DNA from: Luteococcus sp052116585
Lineage (GTDB): Bacteria > Actinomycetota > Actinomycetes > Propionibacteriales > Propionibacteriaceae
Length of the DNA stretch: 19,260 bases
Direction of reading: 5' to 3'
Assembly: GCF_052116585.1 (NCBI RefSeq)
Contig: NZ_JBQKKT010000035.1
Span: 1-19,260, forward strand
A program made the translations under genes and the position numbers. Shown here in pieces: positions 1 through 7,778 of the stretch (the stretch's first letter is position 1; the number at the start of each line of letters is the position of its first letter). Under the pieces are notes generated by a model. The model had not been told where the DNA came from. It worked only from the letters and a program-made list of their open reading frames with translations, and did not search any database.

Positions 1-30
1 GGGGGGGGGGGCGGGGCGGGGCCCCCCCCC
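1..30. other. G/C homopolymer block at window start
   Basis: The sequence begins with 11 G, then C, GGGG, C, GGGG, followed directly by 9 C. It lies in what should be the spacer upstream of rbfA (in most actinobacteria infB lies there, but it is not in this window). Such a block could fold as a G-rich hairpin or quadruplex and act as a transcription attenuator. A sequencing or contig-end artefact is equally possible. Nothing in it codes for protein. Confidence 0.5.
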
Positions 31-63
31 ACGGTGCACCCACGAGACTGAAAGGGGCATGAC

Positions 64-492
64 ATGCCCAATCCCCGCATCAACAAGCTGGCAGACCAGA
101 TCAAGATGATCACCGCGGAGATGCTGGAGCGACGCGTCAAGGATCCTCGCCTGGGCTTCGTGACCATCACCGACGTGCGCCTGACCGGCGACTCGCGCGA
201 AGCGACGATCTTCTACACGGTCTTCAGCGAGGAGGAGACCGGTGGCAGCGCGGCGGCGCTCGAATCCGCGAAGGGCCTAATCCGCTCGACGATCGGCAAG
301 AAGCTGGGTCTGCGCTTCGCGCCCAGCATCACCTTCATCCCCGATGCCACGCCCGAGGCAGCCGCAGCCATCGAGGACCTGCTGGCACGAGCGCAGGCAG
401 GCGACGCGGAACTGGCCAAGCAGCGTGAAGGCAAGAGCTTCGCTGGCGACGCCGATCCCTACAAGCACGACGAGGACGACGAGGACCAGTGA
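64..492 (+). CDS. rbfA: 30S ribosome-binding factor RbfA
   Basis: RbfA is a cytoplasmic assembly factor that binds the 30S subunit near the 16S rRNA 5' helix and is needed for late maturation and cold adaptation. The 142-residue product has the family pattern from residue 1: an N-terminal helix with RINKLADQIK, then KDPRLGFVTITDV, a beta strand with the YTVFS segment, and the SAKGLIRSTIGKKLGLRFAP region. The core is a single KH-type fold of about 115 residues. The acidic tail (YKHDEDDEDQ) is common in actinobacterial members. The ATG at 64 follows AAAGGGG at 51-57 with good spacing. The stop overlaps the truB start (GTGA), so the two are translationally coupled. Being followed by truB is the classical arrangement downstream of infB. 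Confidence 0.96.
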   Translation: MPNPRINKLADQIKMITAEMLERRVKDPRLGFVTITDVRLTGDSREATIFYTVFSEEETGGSAAALESAKGLIRSTIGKKLGLRFAPSITFIPDATPEAAAAIEDLLARAQAGDAELAKQREGKSFAGDADPYKHDEDDEDQ

Positions 493-1388
493 GCAGCCCC
501 GACTCCGGACTGCTGATCTGCGACAAGCCCCAGGGCTGGACCTCCCACCAGGTGGTGGGGCGGGTTCGTCGCTTGATGGGAACTCGCAAGGTTGGCCATG
601 CCGGCACGCTCGACCCGATGGCCACGGGGGTGCTCATCGTCGGGGTCAATCGCGCCACCCGGCTGCTGGGCCACCTTGCCCTGCACGACAAGCGTTATGA
701 GGCCACCATCAGACTGGGGATGTCGACCACCACCGACGACGCCGAGGGAGAGTCGAGTGGGGGAGCGGATCCGGCCCACCTGACCCGCGCGCTGGTCGAG
801 GAGCAGTTGCCCGCCTTCCGCGGAGCGATCCAGCAGGTGCCGAGTTCCGTGAGCGCCATCAAGGTGAACGGCCAGCGAGCCTACAAATTGGTCCGTGATG
901 GTGAACAAGTGGAGTTGAAGAGCCGTGAGGTGACGGTCAGCCACTACGAGATCCTGGATCTGCGGCATGTTTGCGAGGACGGCCGCGACTTCTGTGATGT
1001 GGACGTCGAGGTGGAGTGCAGCTCCGGCACCTACATCAGAGCTCTGGCACGCGACCTGGGAGCGGCTCTGGGCGTCGGCGGGCACCTGACGGCACTGCGC
1101 CGTACCAGGATCGGTGGCTACACCCTCACGGACCTGCCCGTCGTCGATCTGGAATCCGATGCGCGGCCGGAACTGCTCGCGATGGCCGATGCCGCGCGGC
1201 TCAGTTTCCCGGTTGTGGAGCTGACGGAGGAGCAGGCCAGGAATGTCTCCTTCGGGCGCAGCCTGCCAGGACTGGCCGTCACCGGGAATCCGACCGGCGT
1301 GCTCTCCCCAGAGGGGGACCTTCTGGCGCTCTACCGTCCCGACGAGGAGGACCCCACCGTCGCGCGACCCCTGGCCGTCCTGGCCTGA
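489..1388 (+). CDS. truB: tRNA pseudouridine(55) synthase TruB
   Basis: TruB converts uridine 55 in the T-loop of elongator tRNAs to pseudouridine. The 299-residue protein starts LLICDKPQGWTSHQVV, the conserved TruB opening. It contains the catalytic motif GTLDPMATGVL with the nucleophilic Asp at residue 42. Later come YEATIRLG, SAIKVNGQRAYKL and the SSGTYIRALARDLG motif, all typical of the family. A C-terminal extension after about residue 215 matches the actinobacterial TruB second domain. The GTG start at 489 overlaps the rbfA stop by four bases, which decides the start. The stop lies only 4 bp from the stop of the convergent transporter gene, so there is no room for an independent terminator between them and the two transcripts probably overlap. 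Confidence 0.96.
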   Translation: MSSPDSGLLICDKPQGWTSHQVVGRVRRLMGTRKVGHAGTLDPMATGVLIVGVNRATRLLGHLALHDKRYEATIRLGMSTTTDDAEGESSGGADPAHLTRALVEEQLPAFRGAIQQVPSSVSAIKVNGQRAYKLVRDGEQVELKSREVTVSHYEILDLRHVCEDGRDFCDVDVEVECSSGTYIRALARDLGAALGVGGHLTALRRTRIGGYTLTDLPVVDLESDARPELLAMADAARLSFPVVELTEEQARNVSFGRSLPGLAVTGNPTGVLSPEGDLLALYRPDEEDPTVARPLAVLA

Positions 1389-1392
1389 CCAC

Positions 1393-2912
1393 TCACGCTC
1401 CGGCCGGCTGCTCCATCGGCGGGGTGGACATCCCCCGAGCTCGGCCAGCCAGCCAGCGCACCGCCAGTAGCGATCCCAGCCCCACGATGATGGCTCCCGC
1501 ACCGCAGGCCAGGAAGTAGCGTGTTTCGGTCGCTGCGTCCAATGGATCGTAGAAGCGGGAGAGCACACCAGCCAGTGCCGTGCCCAAGGCCATCGAGAGG
1601 AAGTAGAGCGACGAGAAGCGGGCGCGGTAGGCTGCCGGTGCGTGGGCCGCGGTGGCTGCCATGCCCACCGGGCCCACCAGAAGCTCGCCCGTGGTGATCA
1701 CCAGCACCGCAGCTGCCAGGGCCAGCACCGGGGTCGAGGCCTCGCCGCCGCCCGCGAACGGGAGGAGCACCAGCATCCCGAAGCCGCTGATGACCACTCC
1801 GACGGACATCTTGCTGGCCGAATCCACCCGGTTGCCGAGCCTGCGCCACAGCAGTGCCATGGGTGCCGAAAGGAGCAGGATGTAGGCCGGATTGAAGGAC
1901 TGGGTCCACGCCGCCGGCATCACCCAGTTCCCGATGCCCCGATCCAGGCGGACATCGGAATAGACCGCCAGAACCCCATAGGTCTGGTTGAGGATGGACC
2001 AGAAGCCGCTTGAGGCAATGAACAGGGGGATGAAGGTCTTCACCCTGGTTCGCTCCGGTGTGGAGACACGGGCAGACCTGAGCATCTGCCAGAACAGGGC
2101 GACGACGAGGGTCATCGTCACCGCGAGCAGGATGGTTGCGAGATCTGCCAAGTTGATCAGTCGGCTGACCACTGCGCCGAGCAGGACGGCCAGCACTGCA
2201 GCGGCGGTCAGGGCCATCCGGATGACGTCCCCCGGCGGGGCGGGATTGCCGGGCCGGGTGACGACATGCCGACGCTCTGCCCCGAGCTGCGCCAGGTATC
2301 GGCCTCTGAGTGCCAGGTAGCCCAACAGTCCGATCACCATCAGAGCAGCTGCAGCGCCGAACCCCGCGGGGTAGCCGCGGTGCTGCGCCAGCCAGCCCGT
2401 GAGCAACGGGCCCAGAAGGGCGCCCACATTGATCCCCAGATAGAAGAACTGGAAGCCAGCATCACGTCGGCCCTGCTCGTCCTGCCCGAAGACATGACCG
2501 AGGACGGTGATGGCCGCGGTCTTGAGGCTTCCCGAGCCCACCGCGACCAGAACCATGCCCAGGGCGACGCCGGTTCCTCCCGGGACGGCTGACAGGCTGG
2601 CGTGCCCGGCCACCAGAAGAAGTGTCCCACCCAGCAGCGTGCGTTCGGCGCCGAGCACCCGATCTGCCAGCCAACCTCCGGCCACCGTGCACAGATAGAC
2701 GAGCGCGCCGTAGGCACCCATCAATGCCGTCGCCGGGGTCCGTTCCAGGCCCAGCCCGCCGTCACCCACCTGGTGGACAGGTAGTAGGCCAGGATCGCCT
2801 GCATCCCGTAGAAGCTGAAGCGCTCCCACATCTCGATGCCCACCATGGCGGGAACGGCCAGTCGACGATCGGTGCCATCGGCAGGAATTGAACGCTGTTC
2901 AATGGGGGTCAT
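1393..2912 (-). pseudogene. POT/PTR proton-coupled oligopeptide transporter, frameshifted
   Basis: This is a major-facilitator POT-family transporter, which normally imports di- and tripeptides with protons across the membrane. The N-terminal part (from ATG at 2912) carries the POT signature EMWERFSFYG in helix 1 and runs into a stop at 2721-2723. The rest reads in another frame from about 2770 to 1393 and contains GLGLERTPATAL, GGWLADRVLG, and the FQFFYLGINVGALLGPLL signature, followed by many membrane helices. The two halves join cleanly if one base is restored near 2763-2772 (AGGTGGGTG on the coding strand). That would give about 506 residues, a normal length. Either the gene is broken or this is a sequencing error in a G run. 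The neighbours are the convergent truB and the divergent bioA. A BioQ-like palindrome covers its codons 4-9. Confidence 0.85.
2887..2903. promoter_or_regulatory. BioQ-type operator 1 (palindrome)
   Basis: ATTGAAC-GCT-GTTCAAT is a perfect 7+3+7 inverted repeat. It matches the TGAAC-N3-GTTCA form known for the TetR-family biotin repressor BioQ in actinobacteria. It lies over codons 4-9 of the transporter gene if that gene starts at 2912. The bioQ gene itself is not in the window. Confidence 0.7.
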
Positions 2913-2966
2913 GGAAGGAATGGTGCACCATTTCACGAAGGCGCGGGGCCGCTTGTGGAGATGAAC

Positions 2967-2981
2967 TTGAACGGTGTTCAA
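2967..2981. promoter_or_regulatory. BioQ-type operator 2 (palindrome)
   Basis: TTGAAC-GGT-GTTCAA is a perfect 6+3+6 inverted repeat, the same motif as at 2888-2902, with centres 79 bp apart. It ends 75 bp before the bioA start, as expected for repression of the bioAD promoter by BioQ. I see no convincing -10 hexamer next to it. Confidence 0.75.
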
Positions 2982-3056
2982 TGGGGCGGGGTGGCACTGC
3001 TGGCCGAGCGTCAGTGCGTCGCCACGTTCCGGGGGACCAAGGGCAGGGAGAGGGTC

Positions 3057-4370
3057 ATGGACGCACCAACGATGGTCGGGCTGGGCCAGAGGCACGTCTG
3101 GCATCCGTACAGTGCCTCGCCCAGCCCCATTGAGAATCTGCCCGTGTCCAGCGCGGAGGGGGTCTGGCTGACGCTCGCCGATGGGCGGAGAGTCGTCGAC
3201 GCGATGAGCTCCTGGTGGGCCGCCTGCCATGGTCACCGGCACCCGCACCTGATGGCGGCGGCCAGGCGGCAACTCGACGTGATGCCCCACGTGATGTTCG
3301 GCGGACTGACCCACGAGCCAGCCGTACGTCTGGCGCAACGGCTGGTTGACATCACCGATGACCCCTTGCAGCGGGTCTTCCTCTCCGATTCCGGATCGAT
3401 CGCCGTCGAGGTGGCGGTCAAGATGGTGCTGCAGTACCAGCGTGGGGTGGGCCATCCGGAACGCAACAGGCTGCTCACCTGGCGTTCCGGATATCACGGG
3501 GACACCTTTGCGGCCATGAGCGTGTGTGACCCGGATGGAGGCATGCACAGCCTGTGGAGTGGGGTGCTTCCCGAACAGGTCTTCGCTCCGCCGCCGCCAG
3601 TGCGTGGCAGCTCCGCCGAGCAACGTGTCGCATACCTCGCACAGCTCGAGTCGCTGGTCGACGAGTCGGTGGCGGGCATCATCATCGAACCCGTGGTGCA
3701 GGGCGCTGGTGGGATGCGCTTCCACGACCATGAGCTGGTCCGGGGCATCCGGGCGATCTGTGACCGGCACGGCCTACTGATGGTCGCTGACGAGATCGCC
3801 ACCGGTTTCGGTCGCACTGGGGACCTGTTCGTCACGTCGGCTGCCGGTGTCACACCCGACGTACTGTGCCTGGGCAAGGCGCTCACCGGCGGCACGATGA
3901 CCTTGGCGGCAACCCTGACCACCGACGAGGTGGCGCGCGTGCTCTCCCTGCCCGAGGCAGGGGGCGCACTCATGCACGGCCCCACCTTCATGGGCAATCC
4001 CCTGGCCTGTGCGGTGGCTCTGGCCTCGCTCGACCTGGTGCAGGACGGTTACTGGCGCACCAGCGTTCCGCGCATCGAGTCCGGACTCCGCGCGGGGCTG
4101 GCGCCGGTTGACGATCACGCCGGGGTGTCCGATGTGCGGGTCCTGGGGGCCATTGGCGTCGTCGAGCTGGAAAAGCCTTGTGACATGCGCGTCGCGACGC
4201 AAGCCGCCATGGCCGAGGGTGTCTGGCTGCGTCCCTTCGGGCGACTCGTGTACTGCATGCCCCCATTCGTCAGCGATGACGAGACCGTCGAGCGCATCAC
4301 CTCAGCGGTGTGCGCTGCGGTCAAAGCCACCACGGCCCTGGATCAAGCGAAGGAGAGTGAGCAGGAATGA
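3057..4370 (+). CDS. bioA: Adenosylmethionine-8-amino-7-oxononanoate aminotransferase BioA
   Basis: BioA transfers an amino group from S-adenosylmethionine to KAPA to make 7,8-diaminopelargonic acid (DAPA), the antepenultimate step of biotin synthesis. It is a PLP enzyme of class-III aminotransferase fold. The 437-residue product opens with HVWHPYSAS and has the substrate-pocket MSSWWAACHGHRHP segment. It also has the SGSIAVEVAVKM cofactor region, SGYHGDTFAAMS, the DEIATGFGRTG motif and the PLP lysine in LGKALTGG at residue 274, the same number as in E. coli BioA. I chose ATG 3057 because it follows a purine-rich AGGGAGAGGG. A GTG at 2955 in frame would add 34 residues unlike the family and would run through operator 2. 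The stop overlaps bioD (ATGA), so they form one operon, probably BioQ-repressed. Confidence 0.95.
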   Translation: MDAPTMVGLGQRHVWHPYSASPSPIENLPVSSAEGVWLTLADGRRVVDAMSSWWAACHGHRHPHLMAAARRQLDVMPHVMFGGLTHEPAVRLAQRLVDITDDPLQRVFLSDSGSIAVEVAVKMVLQYQRGVGHPERNRLLTWRSGYHGDTFAAMSVCDPDGGMHSLWSGVLPEQVFAPPPPVRGSSAEQRVAYLAQLESLVDESVAGIIIEPVVQGAGGMRFHDHELVRGIRAICDRHGLLMVADEIATGFGRTGDLFVTSAAGVTPDVLCLGKALTGGTMTLAATLTTDEVARVLSLPEAGGALMHGPTFMGNPLACAVALASLDLVQDGYWRTSVPRIESGLRAGLAPVDDHAGVSDVRVLGAIGVVELEKPCDMRVATQAAMAEGVWLRPFGRLVYCMPPFVSDDETVERITSAVCAAVKATTALDQAKESEQE

Positions 4371-5029
4371 TCGTGATCATCACGGGCACGAACACCGACG
4401 TTGGCAAGACTGTGGCCACGGCGGCCATCGCCAGCGTGCTGCGGGAGCGGGGGTGCGAGGTACTGGCGGTCAAACCCATCCAGACGGGCGAGCCGGCGGG
4501 GCGGGGGGATGCCCAGACCATCGAGCGACTTGCCGGTGTCCCGACGCTCGACCACCTGCGGTACCCGGAACCGCTTGCACCGAATCTTTCCGCTCGTCGG
4601 GCCGGTATGGCTCAGGCACGGTTGGATGACGTGGCAGACTTCCTGCTCGCACTTGATGCACCACAACGCACGGTCCTGGTGGAGGGCGCCGGCGGGCTGT
4701 TGGTTCGGCTGGCAGATGACTGGACCCTCGCGGACCTGGCGGCGAAGCTCGAGGCCCCAGTTCTGGTGGTCACGTCGACGGGGCTGGGTTCGCTCAACCT
4801 GGCCGAGCTCACGGTGGAGGCAGCCCGAAGCCGAGGTTTGGAGGTGATTGGTCTGGTGGGCGGCAGCATCGAGGATCCCGATGACCTGGCCACACGGCTC
4901 AACCTCTCGGAACTGCCGGCGGTCACGGGTGTTCCCCTGTTGGGCGTGTTGCCGGTGGGGGCCGGGGATCTGCCCTGCGGGGAGTTCGCCCAGGTCGCCC
5001 GATCCCTGGACTGGCCGGACCAGCTCTGA
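4367..5029 (+). CDS. bioD: ATP-dependent dethiobiotin synthetase BioD
   Basis: BioD closes the ureido ring of dethiobiotin from DAPA, CO2 and ATP, the step after BioA. The 220-residue length is typical. The N-terminal P-loop is GTNTDVGKT (residues 7-15), followed by VKPIQTG with the substrate-binding lysine at 36. The VEGAGGLLV motif (residues 105-113) contains the conserved Glu106. The remainder keeps the P-loop NTPase fold with VLVVTSTGLGSLN. The ATG at 4367 overlaps the bioA stop. bioF and bioB are not in this window, so the pathway must be completed elsewhere or the cell may import KAPA or dethiobiotin precursors. Confidence 0.95.
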   Translation: MIVIITGTNTDVGKTVATAAIASVLRERGCEVLAVKPIQTGEPAGRGDAQTIERLAGVPTLDHLRYPEPLAPNLSARRAGMAQARLDDVADFLLALDAPQRTVLVEGAGGLLVRLADDWTLADLAAKLEAPVLVVTSTGLGSLNLAELTVEAARSRGLEVIGLVGGSIEDPDDLATRLNLSELPAVTGVPLLGVLPVGAGDLPCGEFAQVARSLDWPDQL

Positions 5030-5080
5030 CTGCCTCTGGCCGACGGCCTCGGGATCCTCTCGGGTTCGGAAGACTCGGGC

Positions 5081-5101
5081 GCGCGATTTCGGCGTTCGCG
5101 C
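5081..5101. terminator. Possible bidirectional hairpin between bioD and azlD
   Basis: GCGCGA (5081-5086) pairs with TCGCGC (5096-5101) around a 9-nt loop, in the 85-bp gap between convergent bioD and azlD. There is no T-tract, which is common for GC-rich terminators, so the call is weak. Confidence 0.35.
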
Positions 5102-5114
5102 CACATCGGACCCC

Positions 5115-5426
5115 TCATGGCAGGCCGCCCAGGCGGGCCAGTGCTGCGGCCGCGGCACCCAGCACCACCACCAGCAGGAAGGGTGCCCTGCGCCACAGGG
5201 CAAGACCCGCCACGGCGAGAGTCACCAGCCGGGCATCCAGCACCAGTCGTTGCCCATCTCCCACGGCATTCAACATCACCAGTGAGCTGAGCAGCCCAAT
5301 CGTCATGGCGCTCATCACGCGCAGCACGGCAGTTCTTTCGAGCAGACTCGTCGGCAGCAGGTAACCGGCCAGCTTCGTCGTGTAGGCGATCAGGCTTGCC
5401 AGCAGGATCCAGGCCCAGATGCTCAT
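5115..5426 (-). CDS. azlD: AzlD family small membrane subunit
   Basis: AzlD is the small partner of AzlC in branched-chain amino-acid export. The 103-residue protein is almost entirely hydrophobic with about four membrane segments. It has the family-like opening of a first helix followed by TKLAGYLLP, where the aromatic/Gly/Pro pattern is conserved. The ATG at 5426 overlaps the azlC stop (ATGA), so the two subunits are translationally coupled and read azlC then azlD on the minus strand. Which amino acid is exported cannot be read from the sequence. Confidence 0.88.
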   Translation of the reverse strand: MSIWAWILLASLIAYTTKLAGYLLPTSLLERTAVLRVMSAMTIGLLSSLVMLNAVGDGQRLVLDARLVTLAVAGLALWRRAPFLLVVVLGAAAAALARLGGLP

Positions 5427-6130
5427 GTCGTGCTCCCTCGTCGGCCCAGCGCCTCACCCACGCACGCCGCCACGACGGCTGCCACCAGGAGCGGCAGGCC
5501 CTGGGGCAGGGCGGGCACCAGTAGCAGCGTCACGAAGGCTGCGGCCACCCCGATCGCCACCGTCTCGCGGTTGTGCAGCCGCGGCCACAGCAAGCCCAGG
5601 AAGGCGGCCACTGCGGCACCGTCCAGGCCCCAGGCGCGGGGATCTCCCAAGGTGTTGCCCAACAGCGAACCGGCCAGGGTGAACAGATTCCACAGAGCGA
5701 AGACACCCACGCCGGCGGTCCAGAAGCCGCGTCGCTGCTCGTCGGAACTGGACTGGCCCACGGCTGTCGCCACCGACTCGTCGATGGTCACGTGCGCCTG
5801 CAGGTACTTGCGGACACCCGTGGGGCGGAAGACGGCATTCATCTGGGCGCCGTAGACCATGTTCCGCAGTCCCAACAGGCTGGCTGAGACCAGCGCAGGG
5901 GCGCCGCCACCGGACAGGGCCCCGACGAAGGCGAACTGTGAGCCGCCGGTGAACATCATCAGGCTCAGGACCTGGGTTTGCAGGACGCTCAGCCCGGCGG
6001 CCGTGCTCAAGGCGCCGAAGGAGATCCCGTAGAGGCCGGTCGCCACGGAGACCGAAAGGCCCATCCTCACGGCGGGTGTCAGCTGCACGGTTGCCTCATC
6101 TGCATGATTCCTCGACCCTACGTTGGCCAT
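5423..6130 (-). CDS. azlC: AzlC family branched-chain amino-acid permease
   Basis: This is the large subunit of the AzlCD exporter (LIV-E family), first known from azaleucine resistance in Bacillus and from BrnFE in Corynebacterium. The 235-residue protein has a helix with GLYGISFGAL, then QTQVLSLMMFTGGSQFAFVG (the conserved FTGGSQFA-type motif), LLGLRNMVYGAQM, and HVTIDESVA. These are the AzlC landmarks, followed by three or four further membrane helices. I chose ATG 6130; an in-frame ATG at 6154 adds eight residues and is equally possible, as neither has a clear Shine-Dalgarno sequence. The gene is divergent from ribF with a shared 110-bp control region. No regulator gene (Lrp-type) lies beside it. 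Confidence 0.88.
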   Translation of the reverse strand: MANVGSRNHADEATVQLTPAVRMGLSVSVATGLYGISFGALSTAAGLSVLQTQVLSLMMFTGGSQFAFVGALSGGGAPALVSASLLGLRNMVYGAQMNAVFRPTGVRKYLQAHVTIDESVATAVGQSSSDEQRRGFWTAGVGVFALWNLFTLAGSLLGNTLGDPRAWGLDGAAVAAFLGLLWPRLHNRETVAIGVAAAFVTLLLVPALPQGLPLLVAAVVAACVGEALGRRGSTT

Positions 6131-6178
6131 CCACGGATCGGATACGGAGTCCATCGTGCGAACACAGGGGTCCGGAAC

Positions 6179-6184
6179 TAGACT
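6179..6184 (+). promoter_or_regulatory. Candidate -10 element of ribF
   Basis: TAGACT fits the actinobacterial TANNNT consensus. It would start transcription near 6190, about 50 nt before the ribF start. No good -35 is visible. Confidence 0.35.
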
Positions 6185-6239
6185 CGACCCGCGCCCGCAC
6201 GGGGTGCCCAGGGATCGGTGGAGGACGGGAGGCGGTCTG

Positions 6240-7136
6240 GTGGCCAGCTCTGTTGTGGTGATCGGGAACTTCGACGGTGTGCACGGTGGGCATGTCGAGG
6301 TGCTCCGGCACGCGGCGACCCTCGCACCCGGACTGCCGGTGGTGGTGGTCACCTTCTGGCCGCATCCGATGCGTGTCCTGCGACCCGAACAGGCCCCCAA
6401 GCTGCTCACCGACCTTCCAGAGCGTCTGAGGCTGCTGAAGGCCGCGGGCGCCCAGGAGGTTCGCGTGGTGCAGTTCACCCGTGACGTCTCCACCTGGAGC
6501 CCCGAGGAATTCGTCGCCCGCGTGATCGATCCGCTCGACCCCTCCCACGTCGTGGTGGGGGAGAACTTCCGCTTCGGATATCGCGCCAGTGGCACTGTGG
6601 AGACACTTGCCCAGCTCGGCGCGGGGCGATTCGAGGTGGACGCGATGCCCTTGGTCCACATCGACGGCGAGTCCACGTGTTCGACTCTGGTTCGCAAGGC
6701 ATTGGAGGAGGGCGACGTTGCCCTGGCCGCCACCCATCTGGGGCGGAGCTTCCGGGTTCAGGGGGTCGTGGTGATGGGCGACCAGCGGGGTCGCGACCTG
6801 GGATTTCCCACGGCAAACCTGCCTGTTCCGCCGGGGATGGCCGTCCCGGCCGACGGGGTCTACGCAGGTTGGCTAACGCGGCTGGACGAGACCGGGGCAC
6901 GGCCGATGCCTGCGGCGATCTCCGTTGGCTCCAATCCCACCTTCCAGGGTCTGGAGCGGCGCGTGGAGACCAATGTGCTTGACCGCAAGGACCTGGAGCT
7001 CTATGGCGTCGAGATCGCCGTGGACTTCGTGGAGCGGCTGCGGGGCCAGATCACCTTCTCCGGCATCGAGGCCCTCGTGGCACAGATGGAGGCAGACGTC
7101 GCCCGCACCCGCGGGATCCTCGGCGTCGAGGTCTGA
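6240..7136 (+). CDS. ribF: Bifunctional riboflavin kinase / FAD synthetase RibF
   Basis: RibF phosphorylates riboflavin to FMN and adenylates FMN to FAD. The N-terminal adenylyltransferase half begins VVIGNFDGVHGGH (residues 6-18), a nucleotidyltransferase motif of GxFDGxHxGH type. It continues through TFWPHPMRVL and VVGENFRFGYRASG. The C-terminal riboflavin-kinase half has GRDLGFPTANLP (GFPTAN at residues 188-193), SVGSNPTF, and VDFVERLRGQITF. The length of 298 residues is normal. The GTG at 6240 follows GGGAGG and places the GNFDGVHGGH motif at the proper distance; an ATG at 6123 would add 39 unrelated residues. In many actinobacteria ribF follows truB directly, but here the POT, bio and azl genes separate them. 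Confidence 0.95.
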   Translation: MASSVVVIGNFDGVHGGHVEVLRHAATLAPGLPVVVVTFWPHPMRVLRPEQAPKLLTDLPERLRLLKAAGAQEVRVVQFTRDVSTWSPEEFVARVIDPLDPSHVVVGENFRFGYRASGTVETLAQLGAGRFEVDAMPLVHIDGESTCSTLVRKALEEGDVALAATHLGRSFRVQGVVVMGDQRGRDLGFPTANLPVPPGMAVPADGVYAGWLTRLDETGARPMPAAISVGSNPTFQGLERRVETNVLDRKDLELYGVEIAVDFVERLRGQITFSGIEALVAQMEADVARTRGILGVEV

Positions 7137-7151
7137 GCCAGCGGGAGCGGG

Positions 7152-7165
7152 CGACGTTCGCGTCG
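7152..7165. terminator. Small UUCG hairpin between ribF and GNAT gene
   Basis: CGACG-TTCG-CGTCG is a perfect 5-bp stem with a stable UUCG-type loop in the 34-bp gap between two convergent genes. It is short and has no T-tract, so its role as terminator is only plausible. Confidence 0.4.
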
Positions 7166-7170
7166 ACTGC

Positions 7171-7653
7171 TCAGCGGGCGAGCAGGCTCTTGCGGTAGAT
7201 CGCGTAACGGTTGCTGACCTGCTCCGGGTCTGCGACGACGTGCGTGGAAGGGTTCTCGATCACCAGGTGATCGCCGGTGGGGGAGTAGCCGAGCTGCAGG
7301 AACAGGGAGATGGCCTTGGCATTGTCGGGGGCCACCGAGAGGAAGACCTCCTTGTGGCCAGCCTCTGCCGCCTGGTCCTCGAGCCACGTCCACAGGACAT
7401 GACCGGCGCCCAGGCCGCGGTGCTCCGGGTAGATCCACAGATTCTTCACCTCGGGCTGCAGGTCATCGTCGATGAAGTCGAGGAATCCGCTGCCGACGAT
7501 GGTGCCCTCGTGCTCGGCCACCGCCAGGATGCCGGTGCCCTCCTCCATCTCCTGGAAGCGCTGGCCGACGAGGTCGATCTCCGGCCGGGGCTGGTGGGCG
7601 CGCAGGTCCTCCAGGTCGCGCTCCTCAGCGCGGCGGGCGGTGACTTCGCTCAT
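7171..7653 (-). CDS. GNAT family N-acetyltransferase
   Basis: The 160-residue product has the Gcn5-related acetyltransferase fold, which moves an acetyl group from acetyl-CoA to an amine. The acetyl-CoA pyrophosphate-binding motif A is seen as YPEHRGLGAGHVL (RGLGAG at residues 79-84), followed by motif B with SVAPDNAKAISLFLQLGYSPTGD. Motifs C/D lie before it in TIVGSGFLDF. The substrate cannot be named. ATG 7653 is chosen because AAGGAG lies just upstream with good spacing; an in-frame ATG at 7698 would add 15 residues. A possible -10 (TACTCT, 7716 to 7711) lies about 60 bp upstream on the minus strand. The gene is convergent to ribF and divergent from the small membrane-protein gene. Confidence 0.88.
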   Translation of the reverse strand: MSEVTARRAEERDLEDLRAHQPRPEIDLVGQRFQEMEEGTGILAVAEHEGTIVGSGFLDFIDDDLQPEVKNLWIYPEHRGLGAGHVLWTWLEDQAAEAGHKEVFLSVAPDNAKAISLFLQLGYSPTGDHLVIENPSTHVVADPEQVSNRYAIYRKSLLAR

Positions 7654-7766
7654 CGTGTGCTCCTTCAAGAACGGGGTGGTGGGCGCGGGGTGACGCACCG
7701 AACACCGCCAAGAGTAGTCGGCCCCCGGCCAGGCGGGGATCGGTCCACGGTCTGGTCCTGCGTCGC

Positions 7767-7772
7767 TATCGT
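7767..7772 (+). promoter_or_regulatory. -10 element for a leaderless transcript
   Basis: TATCGT fits TANNNT and ends 6 nt before the ATG at 7779, so transcription should start at or next to the A of the start codon. There is no Shine-Dalgarno sequence, consistent with leaderless initiation, which is common in actinobacteria. Confidence 0.55.
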
Positions 7773-7778
7773 GACGCC

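Noticed and set aside
459..1568. A long minus-strand open frame opposite truB
   Set aside because: Its product is Arg/Gly/Pro-rich without family motifs, and TruB on the plus strand explains the sequence.
2955..3056. Upstream GTG start extending bioA by 34 residues
   Set aside because: The extension does not resemble BioA, runs through the second BioQ-like operator, and the ATG at 3057 has a better ribosome-binding site.
5041..5080. Three CTCGGG copies after bioD as a possible repeat array
   Set aside because: The copies are short and unevenly spaced, as expected by chance in this base composition; not a CRISPR or tandem repeat.
6123..6239. Upstream ATG start for ribF
   Set aside because: The added 39 residues are Arg/Gly-rich and unlike RibF; the GTG at 6240 has a GGGAGG site and puts the NFDGVH motif at the usual distance.
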